A stretch of DNA of 64,000 nucleotides, from positions 1,702,210 to 1,766,209 of the forward strand of contig NZ_CP018258.1 in NCBI RefSeq assembly GCF_001953175.1. The letters run 5' to 3'. The notes under the pieces were generated by a model. It had not been told where the DNA came from. It searched no databases and saw only the letters and a list, made by a program, of their open reading frames with translations. Source of the DNA: Dehalogenimonas formicexedens (GTDB lineage Bacteria; Chloroflexota; Dehalococcoidia; Dehalococcoidales; Dehalococcoidaceae). The translations under genes and the position numbers were made by a program. Numbering within the stretch: position 1 is the first letter of the stretch; each line of letters starts with the position of its first letter. Shown piece after piece: positions 1 through 9,121 of the stretch.

Positions 1-1850
1 TCGATCTGGTAGACGTCGCCGACGAGTACGAGCAACTTAAAGGAGGTCTTCTCCAGAACTTTGATTAGGTCTGCGTTGCTCACAGTACTACACTCGTCAA
101 TGATTAGGAGGTCGTAATCTGGATCGGTGGCACTCCTGTAGATGTGGCTGCTGATCGTGCGGAAAACCGAGTTCTGCGCGGTTACCTTGCGCTTGAGGTT
201 GTCGATCGCTGGGTTAGTGTGCGCAAGGAAGAGCTTCTCTTTGTCATTAAAATAGTGCGCAATGTGATCCACCATCGTTGACTTGCCAGTGCCGGCCGCC
301 CCGTAGATCAGGGCGACGCGAGACTGGCTGAACAACTGCTTGAGCGCATCTTCCTTCGCGTGGTCATCGATGCCTCGAGATGTCTCATCGAGCCAGCGCT
401 CAACGGCTTGTGTGTAGCCGGCAATCCCAGATAATGCGTACCCTTGGAGTGTCTTGACGATGGAGACGGTGTCGTCCTCATGCCCACTGATAAAGACATG
501 GTCCTTGTCGAGCACGAGTCGACGATGCGTATGCTTGTAATAGAGCTTATCGTTGTAAGTAGAGATCAAATCATTGACCTCTCCGAACTCCTCAAGATCA
601 ACCACGGGAGTGTAGAGAATTCCGTGACGCTCTACGTTGTTCTTCACGCGTCGAGCGAGCAGTTCGTGGTTCCGCCCGGTTACATCAATGCTCTCGACGA
701 GGTCCCAGTACCGTGGGTTGTGCTCAGGCAGCGAGGTGCAGAACGGCATATTGTCGAAGGGGATGCAGCCGTACAGGAGATCCAGATCGGAAAGGCGGGT
801 ACAGCGGTCCGGGTGATACTGCGGTTTGAGGATCTGGTTGTGCATCCGCAGCATGAGATAGCGGAGTACGTTGTGACCCGAAGCGGCTGATCTCACTATG
901 CGGCGTACTTCATCCAGAACAGGGAAGATCTGCGGCTTGTCCACACCAGCCGTACCCGCCGCCCTCACTACCGCGTACTTGTCATCGGGTATGTCAATCA
1001 AGTCGAGCAGGCTGCTTGAGCCGGCCGTCAGCCCCCACATCAGGTAGCGATACTCCTCCGACTTGGTCCGAACTTTCGTGGAGATGCCCAGCAAGCGCGC
1101 GAAGTTATCAAATTCGCACGGGCGAATCGAGACCTCCCACTCGCGGATGATCGTGATTGGCATCGTATGGGTGAGCACTTCTATCGAGTCCCGCCGGAGC
1201 GTCAACATAGCTGCGTACTCTTCAGTGATGTCGATATCAGTGAAGGCGATGGTGCGGTCGAATTTACTCACTTTGTTCATAGCGCGGTAGAGTGTAACTT
1301 CGTAGTAGAGTCGCCCGTCGATGAAGAACGGACGCGTTTTGTGGATATAGTACCGATCCCTGGTGCTGCTATCCAGCGGAATTGAACGGCCTGCCTCAAT
1401 CCTAGCAGCAATCTTCTCGTGGTACTCACGCAGTGATGGATCGAGGTCGACCGGGAAGGCCTCGAGGTTCGCCAGCACTGCGTCTCCACAGGTGCCTTGA
1501 AGTAAGCTGCGGATGCGGTGAAGGTACTCGTAGTACTTGAGCATCAAGCGTTCAGAAGCGTCCCCGTCCAAGGTGTAGTGGGAAACACTTTCCTGAATCA
1601 GTTTGTGGAACTTACCAAGGAAGTTGAACCTTCCTTTGCTCTTGACGAAGGCCAACCCTGGTTCAACTGCGGCGTAGTTGAATTCGGCATCGGGTGCGCC
1701 AGTGTGGAGCCGAACCGCAACTCCCTCGACCAGATTCCGGAGGTGTGAGAGGATATTTTGCGAGAGCAATGCCCGCTGGTCAGCGAGCGATTCGATATTC
1801 CGACAAATCGCCTCGTCTGCGCTCCGGATTTGCGCGCTGACGGTGGCCAT
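1..1850 (-). CDS. SF1-type DNA/RNA helicase or ATPase, C-terminus cut by window edge
   Basis: An uninterrupted minus-strand frame starts at the ATG at 1848-1850 and runs off the left edge with no stop, giving about 616 residues. The last 110 residues carry superfamily-1 helicase motifs: Walker A GAAGTGKST (about residues 516-524), a motif Ia-like LAHTNPAIDNLKRK, Walker B LLIIDECST (about 582-590) and a motif III-like LVLVGDVYQ at the very edge. The first about 500 residues match no domain I can name, so this is a long unknown N-terminal region joined to an SF1 motor. A GGGAG sequence lies about 13 bases upstream of the start. The gene is divergent from the HEPN-like gene at 2236. Helicases of this build occur in defence and mobile-element loci, but that role is inferred. 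The helicase call is strong; the function is unknown. Confidence 0.8.
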   Translation of the reverse strand, partial: MATVSAQIRSADEAICRNIESLADQRALLSQNILSHLRNLVEGVAVRLHTGAPDAEFNYAAVEPGLAFVKSKGRFNFLGKFHKLIQESVSHYTLDGDASERLMLKYYEYLHRIRSLLQGTCGDAVLANLEAFPVDLDPSLREYHEKIAARIEAGRSIPLDSSTRDRYYIHKTRPFFIDGRLYYEVTLYRAMNKVSKFDRTIAFTDIDITEEYAAMLTLRRDSIEVLTHTMPITIIREWEVSIRPCEFDNFARLLGISTKVRTKSEEYRYLMWGLTAGSSSLLDLIDIPDDKYAVVRAAGTAGVDKPQIFPVLDEVRRIVRSAASGHNVLRYLMLRMHNQILKPQYHPDRCTRLSDLDLLYGCIPFDNMPFCTSLPEHNPRYWDLVESIDVTGRNHELLARRVKNNVERHGILYTPVVDLEEFGEVNDLISTYNDKLYYKHTHRRLVLDKDHVFISGHEDDTVSIVKTLQGYALSGIAGYTQAVERWLDETSRGIDDHAKEDALKQLFSQSRVALIYGAAGTGKSTMVDHIAHYFNDKEKLFLAHTNPAIDNLKRKVTAQNSVFRTISSHIYRSATDPDYDLLIIDECSTVSNADLIKVLEKTSFKLLVLVGDVYQI

Positions 1851-2235
1851 TATCTATCAAGCTCCCTTTGGTTAATGAAACTCACGAGCGTACTTTTCTT
1901 ATGCCATTTTTCTATTACTACCTAGCAGTATTCTTTGAACCCCGAGTTTCATTGATTAGTACCCTCTGAGGGATTCAGCCCTACGAACAACACCAGCTAC
2001 CGCAACTAGGTTGCACCAAAGTATGTTCGCAGCCGACTATGCACCGTGTCAACCATCGCAGCGGCTGTCACGGCCTGTCAAACCTGCCAGGACGGTGTGC
2101 ATTCTACCACGACCCCGTTAAAATATCCGCCCCTCATGTTCAAGGTTAATGGTAACATATTAGACATCGAATTTTGTGAAAGCGAAAGTTCTCCCTTTGT
2201 TGGTTGTTCATAGAGGCTCCATAAGATGTAAAATA
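1851..2235. other. Divergent intergenic region
   Basis: This stretch separates the helicase gene (minus) from the HEPN-like gene (plus). It is AT-rich and must hold both promoters. I see no convincing paired -35/-10 boxes, no RNA gene and no repeat. The first possible start of the plus-strand gene is a GTG at 2176, which has no ribosome-binding site. Confidence 0.4.
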
Positions 2236-3570
2236 ATGCCCATGGAGATGGCAAGCAGTTGGCAGGAATTGAGGATTGCCTTGGCGGGTTTCGTTCAAGA
2301 GATCTGCCAACAACTACATGATTACCAGATTCCTGAAAGATCGTGGACCAGAATTGTACGTGAGACGGCAGAGGCCATCTCATTTCCTCAGGAAAAACGG
2401 GAAGACATAGATGGTTCTATAGAATTGCTTGCAGATTCTCTCCGAATAAATCCCCCAGATGGGCTATTGCGGCTTTTTAAGGTTATACGACGAGATCCGA
2501 TATTAGCCGGTGCTCTCTTAGCTGATGCGGCCGGGGACCCAATCGTTGAAGATAGGCCCAAAGATTGGGCTCTTAACACGGCTGTTGGTTCATTTCTCCG
2601 TGCTTATCTACGACGAACAAAGCGTTTTCTTTTTAACCGAGAGGTGTTTGACCAACTGTACGAACAGTTTGTATCTGAAATCTTATCCGATACAAACGCG
2701 GTAACCGAGGTCAATACTTTGGTGAATGTCCAATTGGACGTTCAAAAGATTAATCTTGCGCCTGGCATGGTTTTGAGAAAGCTCGAAGCCAATGAGCTTG
2801 AAGAGTGGCTCAATGATTATATCAAAGATCCATTTCCTATTATGCGCAGACCACCAATCGACCCCTTTGAGGTTGATTGCGCAATAGAAATTACTTACGA
2901 AAAAGGCCGGCGAGAAGCGTGGGGAGCTCGACAAGACATTCGGGACAAAGTATCTGATTTTGTTACTTCGATATGTTTATTGACCGATAAGAACGTCCAC
3001 ATCGGATTCATTGAAGATCGGTCTTCAAATATTCTCCACCCTGGGGGTGGGACTAGTTACAGCAACATACCTAAACGATCTGGGGCCCGCGCACGACTCA
3101 ATGTGTCTTCGGGAACTCAGGCGGTAGATATCTGGAATCGCATTCGAGAATTGCCGCCAAACAGCGCCATCCGATTTGCTCTTCGAAGATGGGATATCGT
3201 CTCTGAGCGGTTCAACGAGGATGATACTCTGATCGACTATTGGATAGCTTTTGAATCACTATTTACACCCGATTCAAGTCAAGAGGTGAGATATAGGGCT
3301 TCCATACGTATCGCAGCGTTCGTTGGAAACTCACCTGAAGAACGAACTTCCATTTTCAAACAATTGAAAGAGTCTTACGATCTGAGATCAAAAATCGTAC
3401 ATGGGGGTGTCCAAAAAATTTCTAATAAATCCGGTGTGATTTCGAATACGCGTTCATATCTGAGAAGGGCTCTTCTTATGCTTGTCTTAGATCAAAAAAC
3501 TTTTGATCCTATTTCTATCGAGACCGATCTTCTTAAAAACCCTAGATGGCAAGATACTTCACTTAGTTGA
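2236..3570 (+). CDS. HEPN-domain protein (Apea-type HEPN), possible defence factor
   Basis: This soluble protein has about 444 residues from the ATG at 2236; a GTG at 2176 would add 20. The C-terminal 130 residues look like an Apea-type HEPN domain: LIDYWIAFESLF, then a region rich in R and A, then the motif RSKIVHG, which fits the R-x4-H signature of HEPN ribonucleases. The N-terminal two-thirds are acidic/helical and unrecognised. Many HEPN proteins cut RNA in toxin-antitoxin and anti-phage systems, but the Apea-type group is poorly characterised, so RNase activity is inference. It sits back-to-back with an SF1 helicase gene and ends 46 bases before a convergent membrane-protein gene. The start is uncertain because no clear Shine-Dalgarno site precedes any candidate. 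Confidence 0.65.
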   Translation: MPMEMASSWQELRIALAGFVQEICQQLHDYQIPERSWTRIVRETAEAISFPQEKREDIDGSIELLADSLRINPPDGLLRLFKVIRRDPILAGALLADAAGDPIVEDRPKDWALNTAVGSFLRAYLRRTKRFLFNREVFDQLYEQFVSEILSDTNAVTEVNTLVNVQLDVQKINLAPGMVLRKLEANELEEWLNDYIKDPFPIMRRPPIDPFEVDCAIEITYEKGRREAWGARQDIRDKVSDFVTSICLLTDKNVHIGFIEDRSSNILHPGGGTSYSNIPKRSGARARLNVSSGTQAVDIWNRIRELPPNSAIRFALRRWDIVSERFNEDDTLIDYWIAFESLFTPDSSQEVRYRASIRIAAFVGNSPEERTSIFKQLKESYDLRSKIVHGGVQKISNKSGVISNTRSYLRRALLMLVLDQKTFDPISIETDLLKNPRWQDTSLS

Positions 3571-3615
3571 TGCGGTCCCTGTGTAACAAATGACGGATTG
3601 TGTCCGCTTGTTTTC

Positions 3616-4260
3616 CTAAATTGGAGGAAGGTCTCCTAATATCGCCTCACCTTTTACGAGCCAGGATACACCAAATGCCACAATGGCAATTGATTCCAAC
3701 CAGAAAGTCGGATGCAGTGCATCGATTGAATGGTTTGGTAACAATCCACCCAGGAACATTATGAGTATGCATCCGAGAATGACGAACCCGCAGACTCTAT
3801 AGACAGAGTTCCGTTGCAATTTGCGAGGAGTGGGGGTTTTAGTAGGGTCTGTCTTGGTAAACAAAAACAAAGAAAAATATGCCAGTGTCAGGAACATGCT
3901 AGCCGCAAATAGGAGGTGCAAGGTGCCGATCACCCCAGCCGAGGCGCTACTTTCCGGCGCGGTGGGGAAAAGCGCCACTCCTATCGAAAATATACTTGCA
4001 AGAATACCTGTAGGTCCGTCACTTTTGTATCCTCGGTACGAAAAGAGAAAAACACCGATGGCGCACAAGCTTCCGACGAAGATATTGCGCACCCCGGTGT
4101 AATAATAGGCACTGATGGAATTTTGGATCCCTGGACTCTCGAATAGCCATTTTCCGAATACCAGGACAAATGGCAATGAGATACCGATGATGCCGACAGA
4201 TTTACGAAGAGTTAGGTAAGAGCGAACGAGAGAGACGTCTGTACCGCTTTGTTGACTCAT
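3616..4260 (-). CDS. Six-helix membrane protein, DUF998/Frag1-like
   Basis: This is a 214-residue integral membrane protein with about six hydrophobic helices. The signature SISAYYYTGVRNIFVG between helices 1 and 2 is typical of small DUF998/Frag1-like membrane proteins, whose role is unknown. The N-terminus (MSQQSGTDVSLVRSYLTLRK) is cytoplasmic-looking and there is no signal peptide. The gene is transcribed toward the HEPN-like gene and does not share an operon with it. The family assignment is tentative; the membrane topology is clear. Confidence 0.6.
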   Translation of the reverse strand: MSQQSGTDVSLVRSYLTLRKSVGIIGISLPFVLVFGKWLFESPGIQNSISAYYYTGVRNIFVGSLCAIGVFLFSYRGYKSDGPTGILASIFSIGVALFPTAPESSASAGVIGTLHLLFAASMFLTLAYFSLFLFTKTDPTKTPTPRKLQRNSVYRVCGFVILGCILIMFLGGLLPNHSIDALHPTFWLESIAIVAFGVSWLVKGEAILGDLPPI

Positions 4261-4581
4261 CGACGGAATTATAGCACCGACCCAAAGTTAGGCTTCAACT
4301 GCACTATCTAACAAATAGTTGTCATCGACAACGCGACAAGTATGTTAACATTATATTTTATTAAATAAAATGTGGGGGATTGGGTAGTTAAAGTAATGTT
4401 TGGATATCTTGACCCAACCAGCTGCGTCATATAATATCTAAATTTTCAGGAAAGCGATTACCCGTCGCCCCGTAACTGGTCACTTGGACGACGGTTAGCA
4501 ATGACCTATCGTCAAATGAAATTAAGCCTGCCTGAGGGTAAGGAAAAATTCAGGTTCCGAAAGAATTGAAATATAACAATA
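4261..4581 (+). promoter_or_regulatory. Leader of the PilZ glycosyltransferase operon with candidate promoter and hairpin
   Basis: This 321-base AT-rich region precedes the synthase gene. A candidate promoter has TTGACC at 4409-4414 and TAATAT at 4432-4437 (17-base spacer), overlapping TATAAT at 4430-4435 (15-base spacer). The predicted leader of about 135 bases contains the stem CCGTCG (4462-4467) / CGACGG (4489-4494). The leader does not match the c-di-GMP riboswitch consensus as I know it, although such control would make sense for this operon. Confidence 0.35.
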
Positions 4582-6540
4582 ATGAACATGAGCCTTATTT
4601 TAACCACATTCCTTTCTATTGTTCTTACGGGCACTGCGGTATTCTTATTTTTCGCTTTCGAAAAATGGAGCTGGCAACATTGGGTTAAGCGGACGTTCGT
4701 TGGGCGATTCCAACCCAAAGCTTTTCCTGAATGGTTTATCCGATTAATCGCAATCATCGCCATCGGATACACTTCCTACTATCTTATTTGGCGCTGGTCA
4801 ACGTTCAATCACCAGGCGCTATGGTTCTCTCTGCTCCTTTGGGCTGCGGAATTGTATGGCTTCATCGCTCTATTGATGTATGTCTTTATGACCTGGTCGC
4901 TAAAGCATGAAAAGCCTGTTGCCGCCCCGAAGGGGAAATCGGTGGTTATTCTCGTACCAACCAAGGGAGAACCCATCGATGTTCTCCGGGCAACCCTGAT
5001 TGGTTGCAATGCCGTAACCTACCCTCACCGGACGGTTCTGCTGGATGACAGCGGGCGTCCCGAGGTAAAGACCCTGACGGAATCATTGGGTTGTGAATAT
5101 CTAGCGCGGCTGACCCATGACCATGCCAAGGCAGGTAATGTCAACTATGGTTTAAACCAAACTGAGAGCGAATTTTTTGCAGTCCTCGACGCTGATAATG
5201 TACCGTTACCCGGATTATTAGACACTATGCTCGGGTTTTTCGACGACTCGAAAGTAGCTGTGGTTCAAGGTCCCCAACTGTTTTACAACGCCGATTCCAT
5301 CCAGTACGAACCGTCTAGGTGGCATGAACAGAGGTTGTTTTATGCCGTGATTATGCCGGGCAAGAACCGGAGTCGTGCCGCCTTCTGGTGCGGCAGTCCG
5401 GCCCTTCTCCGGCGATCGGCTATCGCCGAAGTCGGCGGCGTCGCCACCGAAACCGTTACCGAGGATCTGCATACAACTCTTAAACTGGCACAACGGGGCT
5501 ATCGCGTCTTGTACGTCGATAAGCCGGTCGCCGTCGGCTTGGCGCCGCTGACTCTGCTTTCTTATTTGAAACAGCGCCTGCGCTGGGGGCAAGGCGCTAT
5601 GCAAAGTTTGCGTAGTAAAGACAGCCCTTTTTGGGCGGGTGGACTGAGTTTCGGGCAGCGTATAAATTTTATCGCCTCGACGACCACCTACCTGGATGGA
5701 CTTCAACTGATCATCCTATTCATAATTCCCATATTTACATTGTTGAGCGGTGTGCTGCCGGTTCAATATAATGCCATTCCCTTTTTGTGGCATTTGGGCC
5801 CATATCTCGCTCTTATCTTTGCCACCCAGGTCCTCCTTGGGCGAGGTTACTATGACTTATGGCATACCGAACGTTACAGCATTCTCAGGTCTTTTGTTTT
5901 TACGCGTTCGCTGTTGACCCTGTTCTCCAACCGCACCGCCGGTTTCCAGGTGACACCCAAAGAAGAAACGATGTCTGATCGGCGGGAATGGGGGCTGATA
6001 GTGCCCCATCTGATTGGCGGCGTTCTGTGTGTTATCGTTCTAATCGTCGGCGTGGTCAATCTCCTTCATCCGTTGTGGTATCAGCTGAATAACTCTGCCT
6101 TATTGATTGTGTCGGCTTGGGTCGCGATCGACCTCGGATTCATAATTTTCAGCGCCAGTCGGATCTTGAGCGCCAGTAAACGTTCCACATACAGGCACCA
6201 AATGCAGGTCGATGTAGTGTGGCGGCCTTTAGGGCAAACCGAGTGGTTCAAGGGATTCTCCAACGACCTTTCCAGCCATGGCCTCAGCTTCGTTACTGGT
6301 GGGACTGGTCAATTGAAAGATGTGGTCGAGGTTAACCTTGAGATTGCGTCGGCTGTTGGGAATCGCATAAAATTGAAAGGCCGTGTTATCAATGTTCGGC
6401 CTGTTCGGGGTAGTGACAAAAACCGGATCGGTGTGATCATAGAAGGTTTTGAAACAGAGGATGATGCTAACCGCTACTTCTACTACCTCCATCAACCTGA
6501 AGAACTTCTCCGGCATGAACCCGTTCCGGACCAGGCGTAG
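4582..6540 (+). CDS. Family-2 processive glycosyltransferase with C-terminal PilZ domain (BcsA-like)
   Basis: This 652-residue membrane synthase polymerises an exopolysaccharide from a nucleotide sugar at the inner face of the membrane. The N-terminal helices (to about residue 110) are followed by a GT-A domain with DD at 155-156, the DAD metal motif at 203-205, TED at 293-295 and QRLRW at 331-335, the last being the mark of processive enzymes such as cellulose, curdlan or mannan synthases. Several transmembrane helices follow. The C-terminal PilZ domain has an intact c-di-GMP-binding signature: R534-x3-R538 and D562-x-S-x-x-G567. No BcsB-like partner follows; instead a GH26-type lipoprotein gene overlaps its 3' end by 26 bases. 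The polymer cannot be told from the sequence; a mannan-type product is possible given the neighbour. Confidence 0.88.
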   Translation: MNMSLILTTFLSIVLTGTAVFLFFAFEKWSWQHWVKRTFVGRFQPKAFPEWFIRLIAIIAIGYTSYYLIWRWSTFNHQALWFSLLLWAAELYGFIALLMYVFMTWSLKHEKPVAAPKGKSVVILVPTKGEPIDVLRATLIGCNAVTYPHRTVLLDDSGRPEVKTLTESLGCEYLARLTHDHAKAGNVNYGLNQTESEFFAVLDADNVPLPGLLDTMLGFFDDSKVAVVQGPQLFYNADSIQYEPSRWHEQRLFYAVIMPGKNRSRAAFWCGSPALLRRSAIAEVGGVATETVTEDLHTTLKLAQRGYRVLYVDKPVAVGLAPLTLLSYLKQRLRWGQGAMQSLRSKDSPFWAGGLSFGQRINFIASTTTYLDGLQLIILFIIPIFTLLSGVLPVQYNAIPFLWHLGPYLALIFATQVLLGRGYYDLWHTERYSILRSFVFTRSLLTLFSNRTAGFQVTPKEETMSDRREWGLIVPHLIGGVLCVIVLIVGVVNLLHPLWYQLNNSALLIVSAWVAIDLGFIIFSASRILSASKRSTYRHQMQVDVVWRPLGQTEWFKGFSNDLSSHGLSFVTGGTGQLKDVVEVNLEIASAVGNRIKLKGRVINVRPVRGSDKNRIGVIIEGFETEDDANRYFYYLHQPEELLRHEPVPDQA

Positions 6541-7690
6541 TCTGCTGAACCCCCTCGATGCATCGTTACGGCTATTGGTCCTCGTGGCGCTGTTTCTATT
6601 GCCGGGTTGCCACACCTCGTCAATACCGACCTTGACATCCTCCAAAGCCTTTGCGCCGCTAGAACCCGAGAAGGGGGTCTATTGGGGCGCCAACCTTGAT
6701 TGGGGGAATGACAGCGTTTCAGCTTTTACCGGACGGCTCGGTTTGGCGCCCGCCGTGCTGGTATATTTTGTTAATTTTCCCATACCGTCAAACGATCAAT
6801 CCGGACTTGACGCTTACTTTCAACAGGTTTCTCAGAGTGGCGCCATCGCATTGCTGACCCTCGAACCGTTCTCTGGCTTGCAGACAGTAACAGCCGATGA
6901 GGCGAACCGGCTGGCTGATTACGTTGCGGCCAAGAATAAAGCCGGTATCCGCATCATGCTGCGTTTCGCCCATGAAATGAACGGTTCCTGGTACCCCTGG
7001 TCGCAGCAGCCGACAGCCTGCAAAGTTGCCTTTCAGAGGATCGCCGACGCCGTCCATGCCAAAACACCTGATACCGCAATGATTTGGGCCCCCAATAATG
7101 GCGGCGGTTATCCGTTCACGGGAGGACAATACGAAGCTAAAACCGGAACCCCTGATTTTAAAACCCTTGATACCAACGGGGATGGCAAGCTTGATCAGCA
7201 GGATGATCCGTATGCGCCGTATTATCCGGGAGATAACTATGTGGACTGGGTGGGGATGTCGCTCTACCACTGGGGCAATGCGTACCCTTGGGGTGAAAAC
7301 GAAGTCCCGGAAAGCACCTCTTTCATCGATCGCCTCACGGGTAACTATAATGGCCTCAACGGGGATGAAAGAGCCGTCCCGGATTTCTATAACGATTATG
7401 CTGTGAATCACGGCAAACCTTTGGCGATAACCGAGACCTCAGCCCTCTACAGCCCCCAAGCCGGAGGCCCCGGAGAATTGGAAATCAAGCGAGCTTGGTG
7501 GAACCTGATTTTTTCCCAGGATGTATTTAACCGTTTTCCTCAGTTAAAGATGATCAACTGGTTCGAATGGCGGAAATACGAGACCGAAATATCGGATATT
7601 GTTGATTGGACAATCTCCCTCAACCCGGAAATTCGCTCGGCTTTTGTTAAAGATTTTCCAAAAAATAAATTCATCCTGGGCCGGGGTTGA
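6515..7690 (+). CDS. Secreted lipoprotein, GH26 (beta-mannanase-type) glycoside hydrolase
   Basis: I chose the ATG at 6515, inside the end of the synthase gene, because it gives a lipoprotein signal peptide ending in the lipobox LPGC; the longer frame from 6449 adds a polar head. The mature protein of about 365 residues has GH26 landmarks: LRFAHEMNGSWYPW with the acid/base E154, and AITETSA with the likely nucleophile E307. GH26 enzymes cleave beta-1,4-mannans or related glucans and xylans. Overlap with the PilZ synthase suggests cotranslation and action on the product of that synthase (trimming, release or length control), much as BcsZ acts in cellulose systems. The substrate is inference; the family call is strong. 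Confidence 0.85.
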   Translation: MNPFRTRRSLLNPLDASLRLLVLVALFLLPGCHTSSIPTLTSSKAFAPLEPEKGVYWGANLDWGNDSVSAFTGRLGLAPAVLVYFVNFPIPSNDQSGLDAYFQQVSQSGAIALLTLEPFSGLQTVTADEANRLADYVAAKNKAGIRIMLRFAHEMNGSWYPWSQQPTACKVAFQRIADAVHAKTPDTAMIWAPNNGGGYPFTGGQYEAKTGTPDFKTLDTNGDGKLDQQDDPYAPYYPGDNYVDWVGMSLYHWGNAYPWGENEVPESTSFIDRLTGNYNGLNGDERAVPDFYNDYAVNHGKPLAITETSALYSPQAGGPGELEIKRAWWNLIFSQDVFNRFPQLKMINWFEWRKYETEISDIVDWTISLNPEIRSAFVKDFPKNKFILGRG

Positions 7691-7909
7691 CGGAAATCAG
7701 CGGTACCTCGGTGATTAAATATAAGTAATAATCTTGAGAAGCTAGTAAAAGCTGCAACTCCAGACCATGTTTACGCCGCGAGTCTCATTCTCGTTTTATT
7801 TTTTATGAAGCGCGCATCAGAGTACCCGATATCACATCCTCTGCAAATGTTGTCTTGAATTCCTAAGTCCCTGGTTGTTGAAACCATTGGGGATTTCTTC
7901 CGCAAGAGA

Positions 7910-8962
7910 TCATGGGTTTCTCGGGTATTTCGGCCGAGCTCCGGGCTGCTCATGTGCTATGGTTTTTCTACTTCCGAGTATGTATTTCGTGCCCTTACCA
8001 TACCCTAAAGCGCTTAGCTGACCACCGACAATCGCTTTCTTTAGAGCCCTCCTGGTACTTTTGTCCGAGCAACTCAGTTCAGTCTTCAGCACTTCAGCCA
8101 GGACGGAACCGAAATCGCGTCCCTGTCCGAAAAAGCCGACTTCTAGCAATTTGTTGATGATCTTGTCGCACGGTGTTTCATTCTGGCGCGGCTTCGACAC
8201 AATCATCCTGTCTTTATGACGCCTCAAGTCCTCACGGTAAATCAAATTCGACGACAAGGAATTCTTGATTTCTGCAGGGTCTTTAAGCGCCAGCCTGATC
8301 TCTGCTGGCAATTTCCCGTACAAGAGGTTGACCTTCCTCCCCAATTTCTTGTACACCGCCCGTAAGTGAGCGAAGGATTTTCGAATTGGCAATCCGGAAT
8401 CTGTTGGCGTACTCCGATTTTCGCCTTTGGGTGCTTCTAGCGCGTCAATTGCCTTGGCTATAGTTTCATCTTTGAATGTTTGCAGCTCAATTGCGCTGGA
8501 AAGGAACAATCGGAATATCTTGGCGTATTCAATCATCAAATTGTCTTGAATTGATATTTCGGTGGAGTGCTGTGTTCCCTCAGTGTTGCGTCCGAGAACC
8601 ACAGCATCTCCGAAGCCGGTCCTGTTGGACGTCGAAAGGCCTGTAATAACCAGCCTCTCGTGTGTTTCTGTTTTTGAAGGTCTGCCCCGTCTCCGCTTAA
8701 CATCAGGACTATTGATAGCTTCCAATATTGCCGTGTCTAATTCCGGATCAAAACCGGTCGATTTTTCCATGGCTGCTTTGAGCCCCGCCACAGAAACCAG
8801 TATTCGTTTCCCACCTCCGTTACCGTGACGGGTATGGGATATATGACCTTCGTTGATCAGTCTGTACAATTTCGTCATGCCAAGCCTTAAGACCCTTGCA
8901 GCCTCTTTGGTAGTGATAAATGCCGGTAATTCCGAGAATGGGATGCCAGTCAATGCTTTCAC
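7910..8962 (-). CDS. Excisionase-type helix-turn-helix DNA-binding protein, function unknown
   Basis: This 350-residue protein starts with GTG at 8962, behind AGGAGG at a good spacing. Residues about 14-62 form an excisionase/MerR-like winged helix (FITTKEAARVLRLGMTKLYR). The rest is charged and unrecognised, with RRRGRPSK near residue 90 resembling an AT-hook and a C-terminal region rich in K and R. No integrase or recombinase gene is adjacent, so it is probably not a phage excisionase in function. It may be an orphan regulator or a relic of a mobile element. It is monocistronic, with 219 bases of gene-free AT-rich DNA downstream. Confidence 0.55.
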   Translation of the reverse strand: MKALTGIPFSELPAFITTKEAARVLRLGMTKLYRLINEGHISHTRHGNGGGKRILVSVAGLKAAMEKSTGFDPELDTAILEAINSPDVKRRRGRPSKTETHERLVITGLSTSNRTGFGDAVVLGRNTEGTQHSTEISIQDNLMIEYAKIFRLFLSSAIELQTFKDETIAKAIDALEAPKGENRSTPTDSGLPIRKSFAHLRAVYKKLGRKVNLLYGKLPAEIRLALKDPAEIKNSLSSNLIYREDLRRHKDRMIVSKPRQNETPCDKIINKLLEVGFFGQGRDFGSVLAEVLKTELSCSDKSTRRALKKAIVGGQLSALGYGKGTKYILGSRKTIAHEQPGARPKYPRNP

Positions 8963-9121
8963 CGTTTGCCTCCTAACCAGAAACAGAATCGATTCAAAAT
9001 CATCGAATTGACCTATTTCCGGACCAGCAATTCAAATACAATTACTCGTATGTAATCGATTATTTAGGGACCATCCAAGTCCCGGGGATCCTAAATCGCG
9101 CCCCTCACGGCTTTGTTGAAC

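Noticed and set aside
444-1748. Several plus-strand open frames
   Set aside because: They lie opposite the continuous helicase frame, which has clear Walker motifs and runs off the edge.
4438-4581. Possible c-di-GMP riboswitch before the PilZ synthase
   Set aside because: A stem is present but the conserved GEMM core nucleotides are not recognisable; no riboswitch is claimed.
6788-7411. Minus-strand frame of 207 codons
   Set aside because: It is antisense to the GH26 gene, which has catalytic motifs and a signal peptide.
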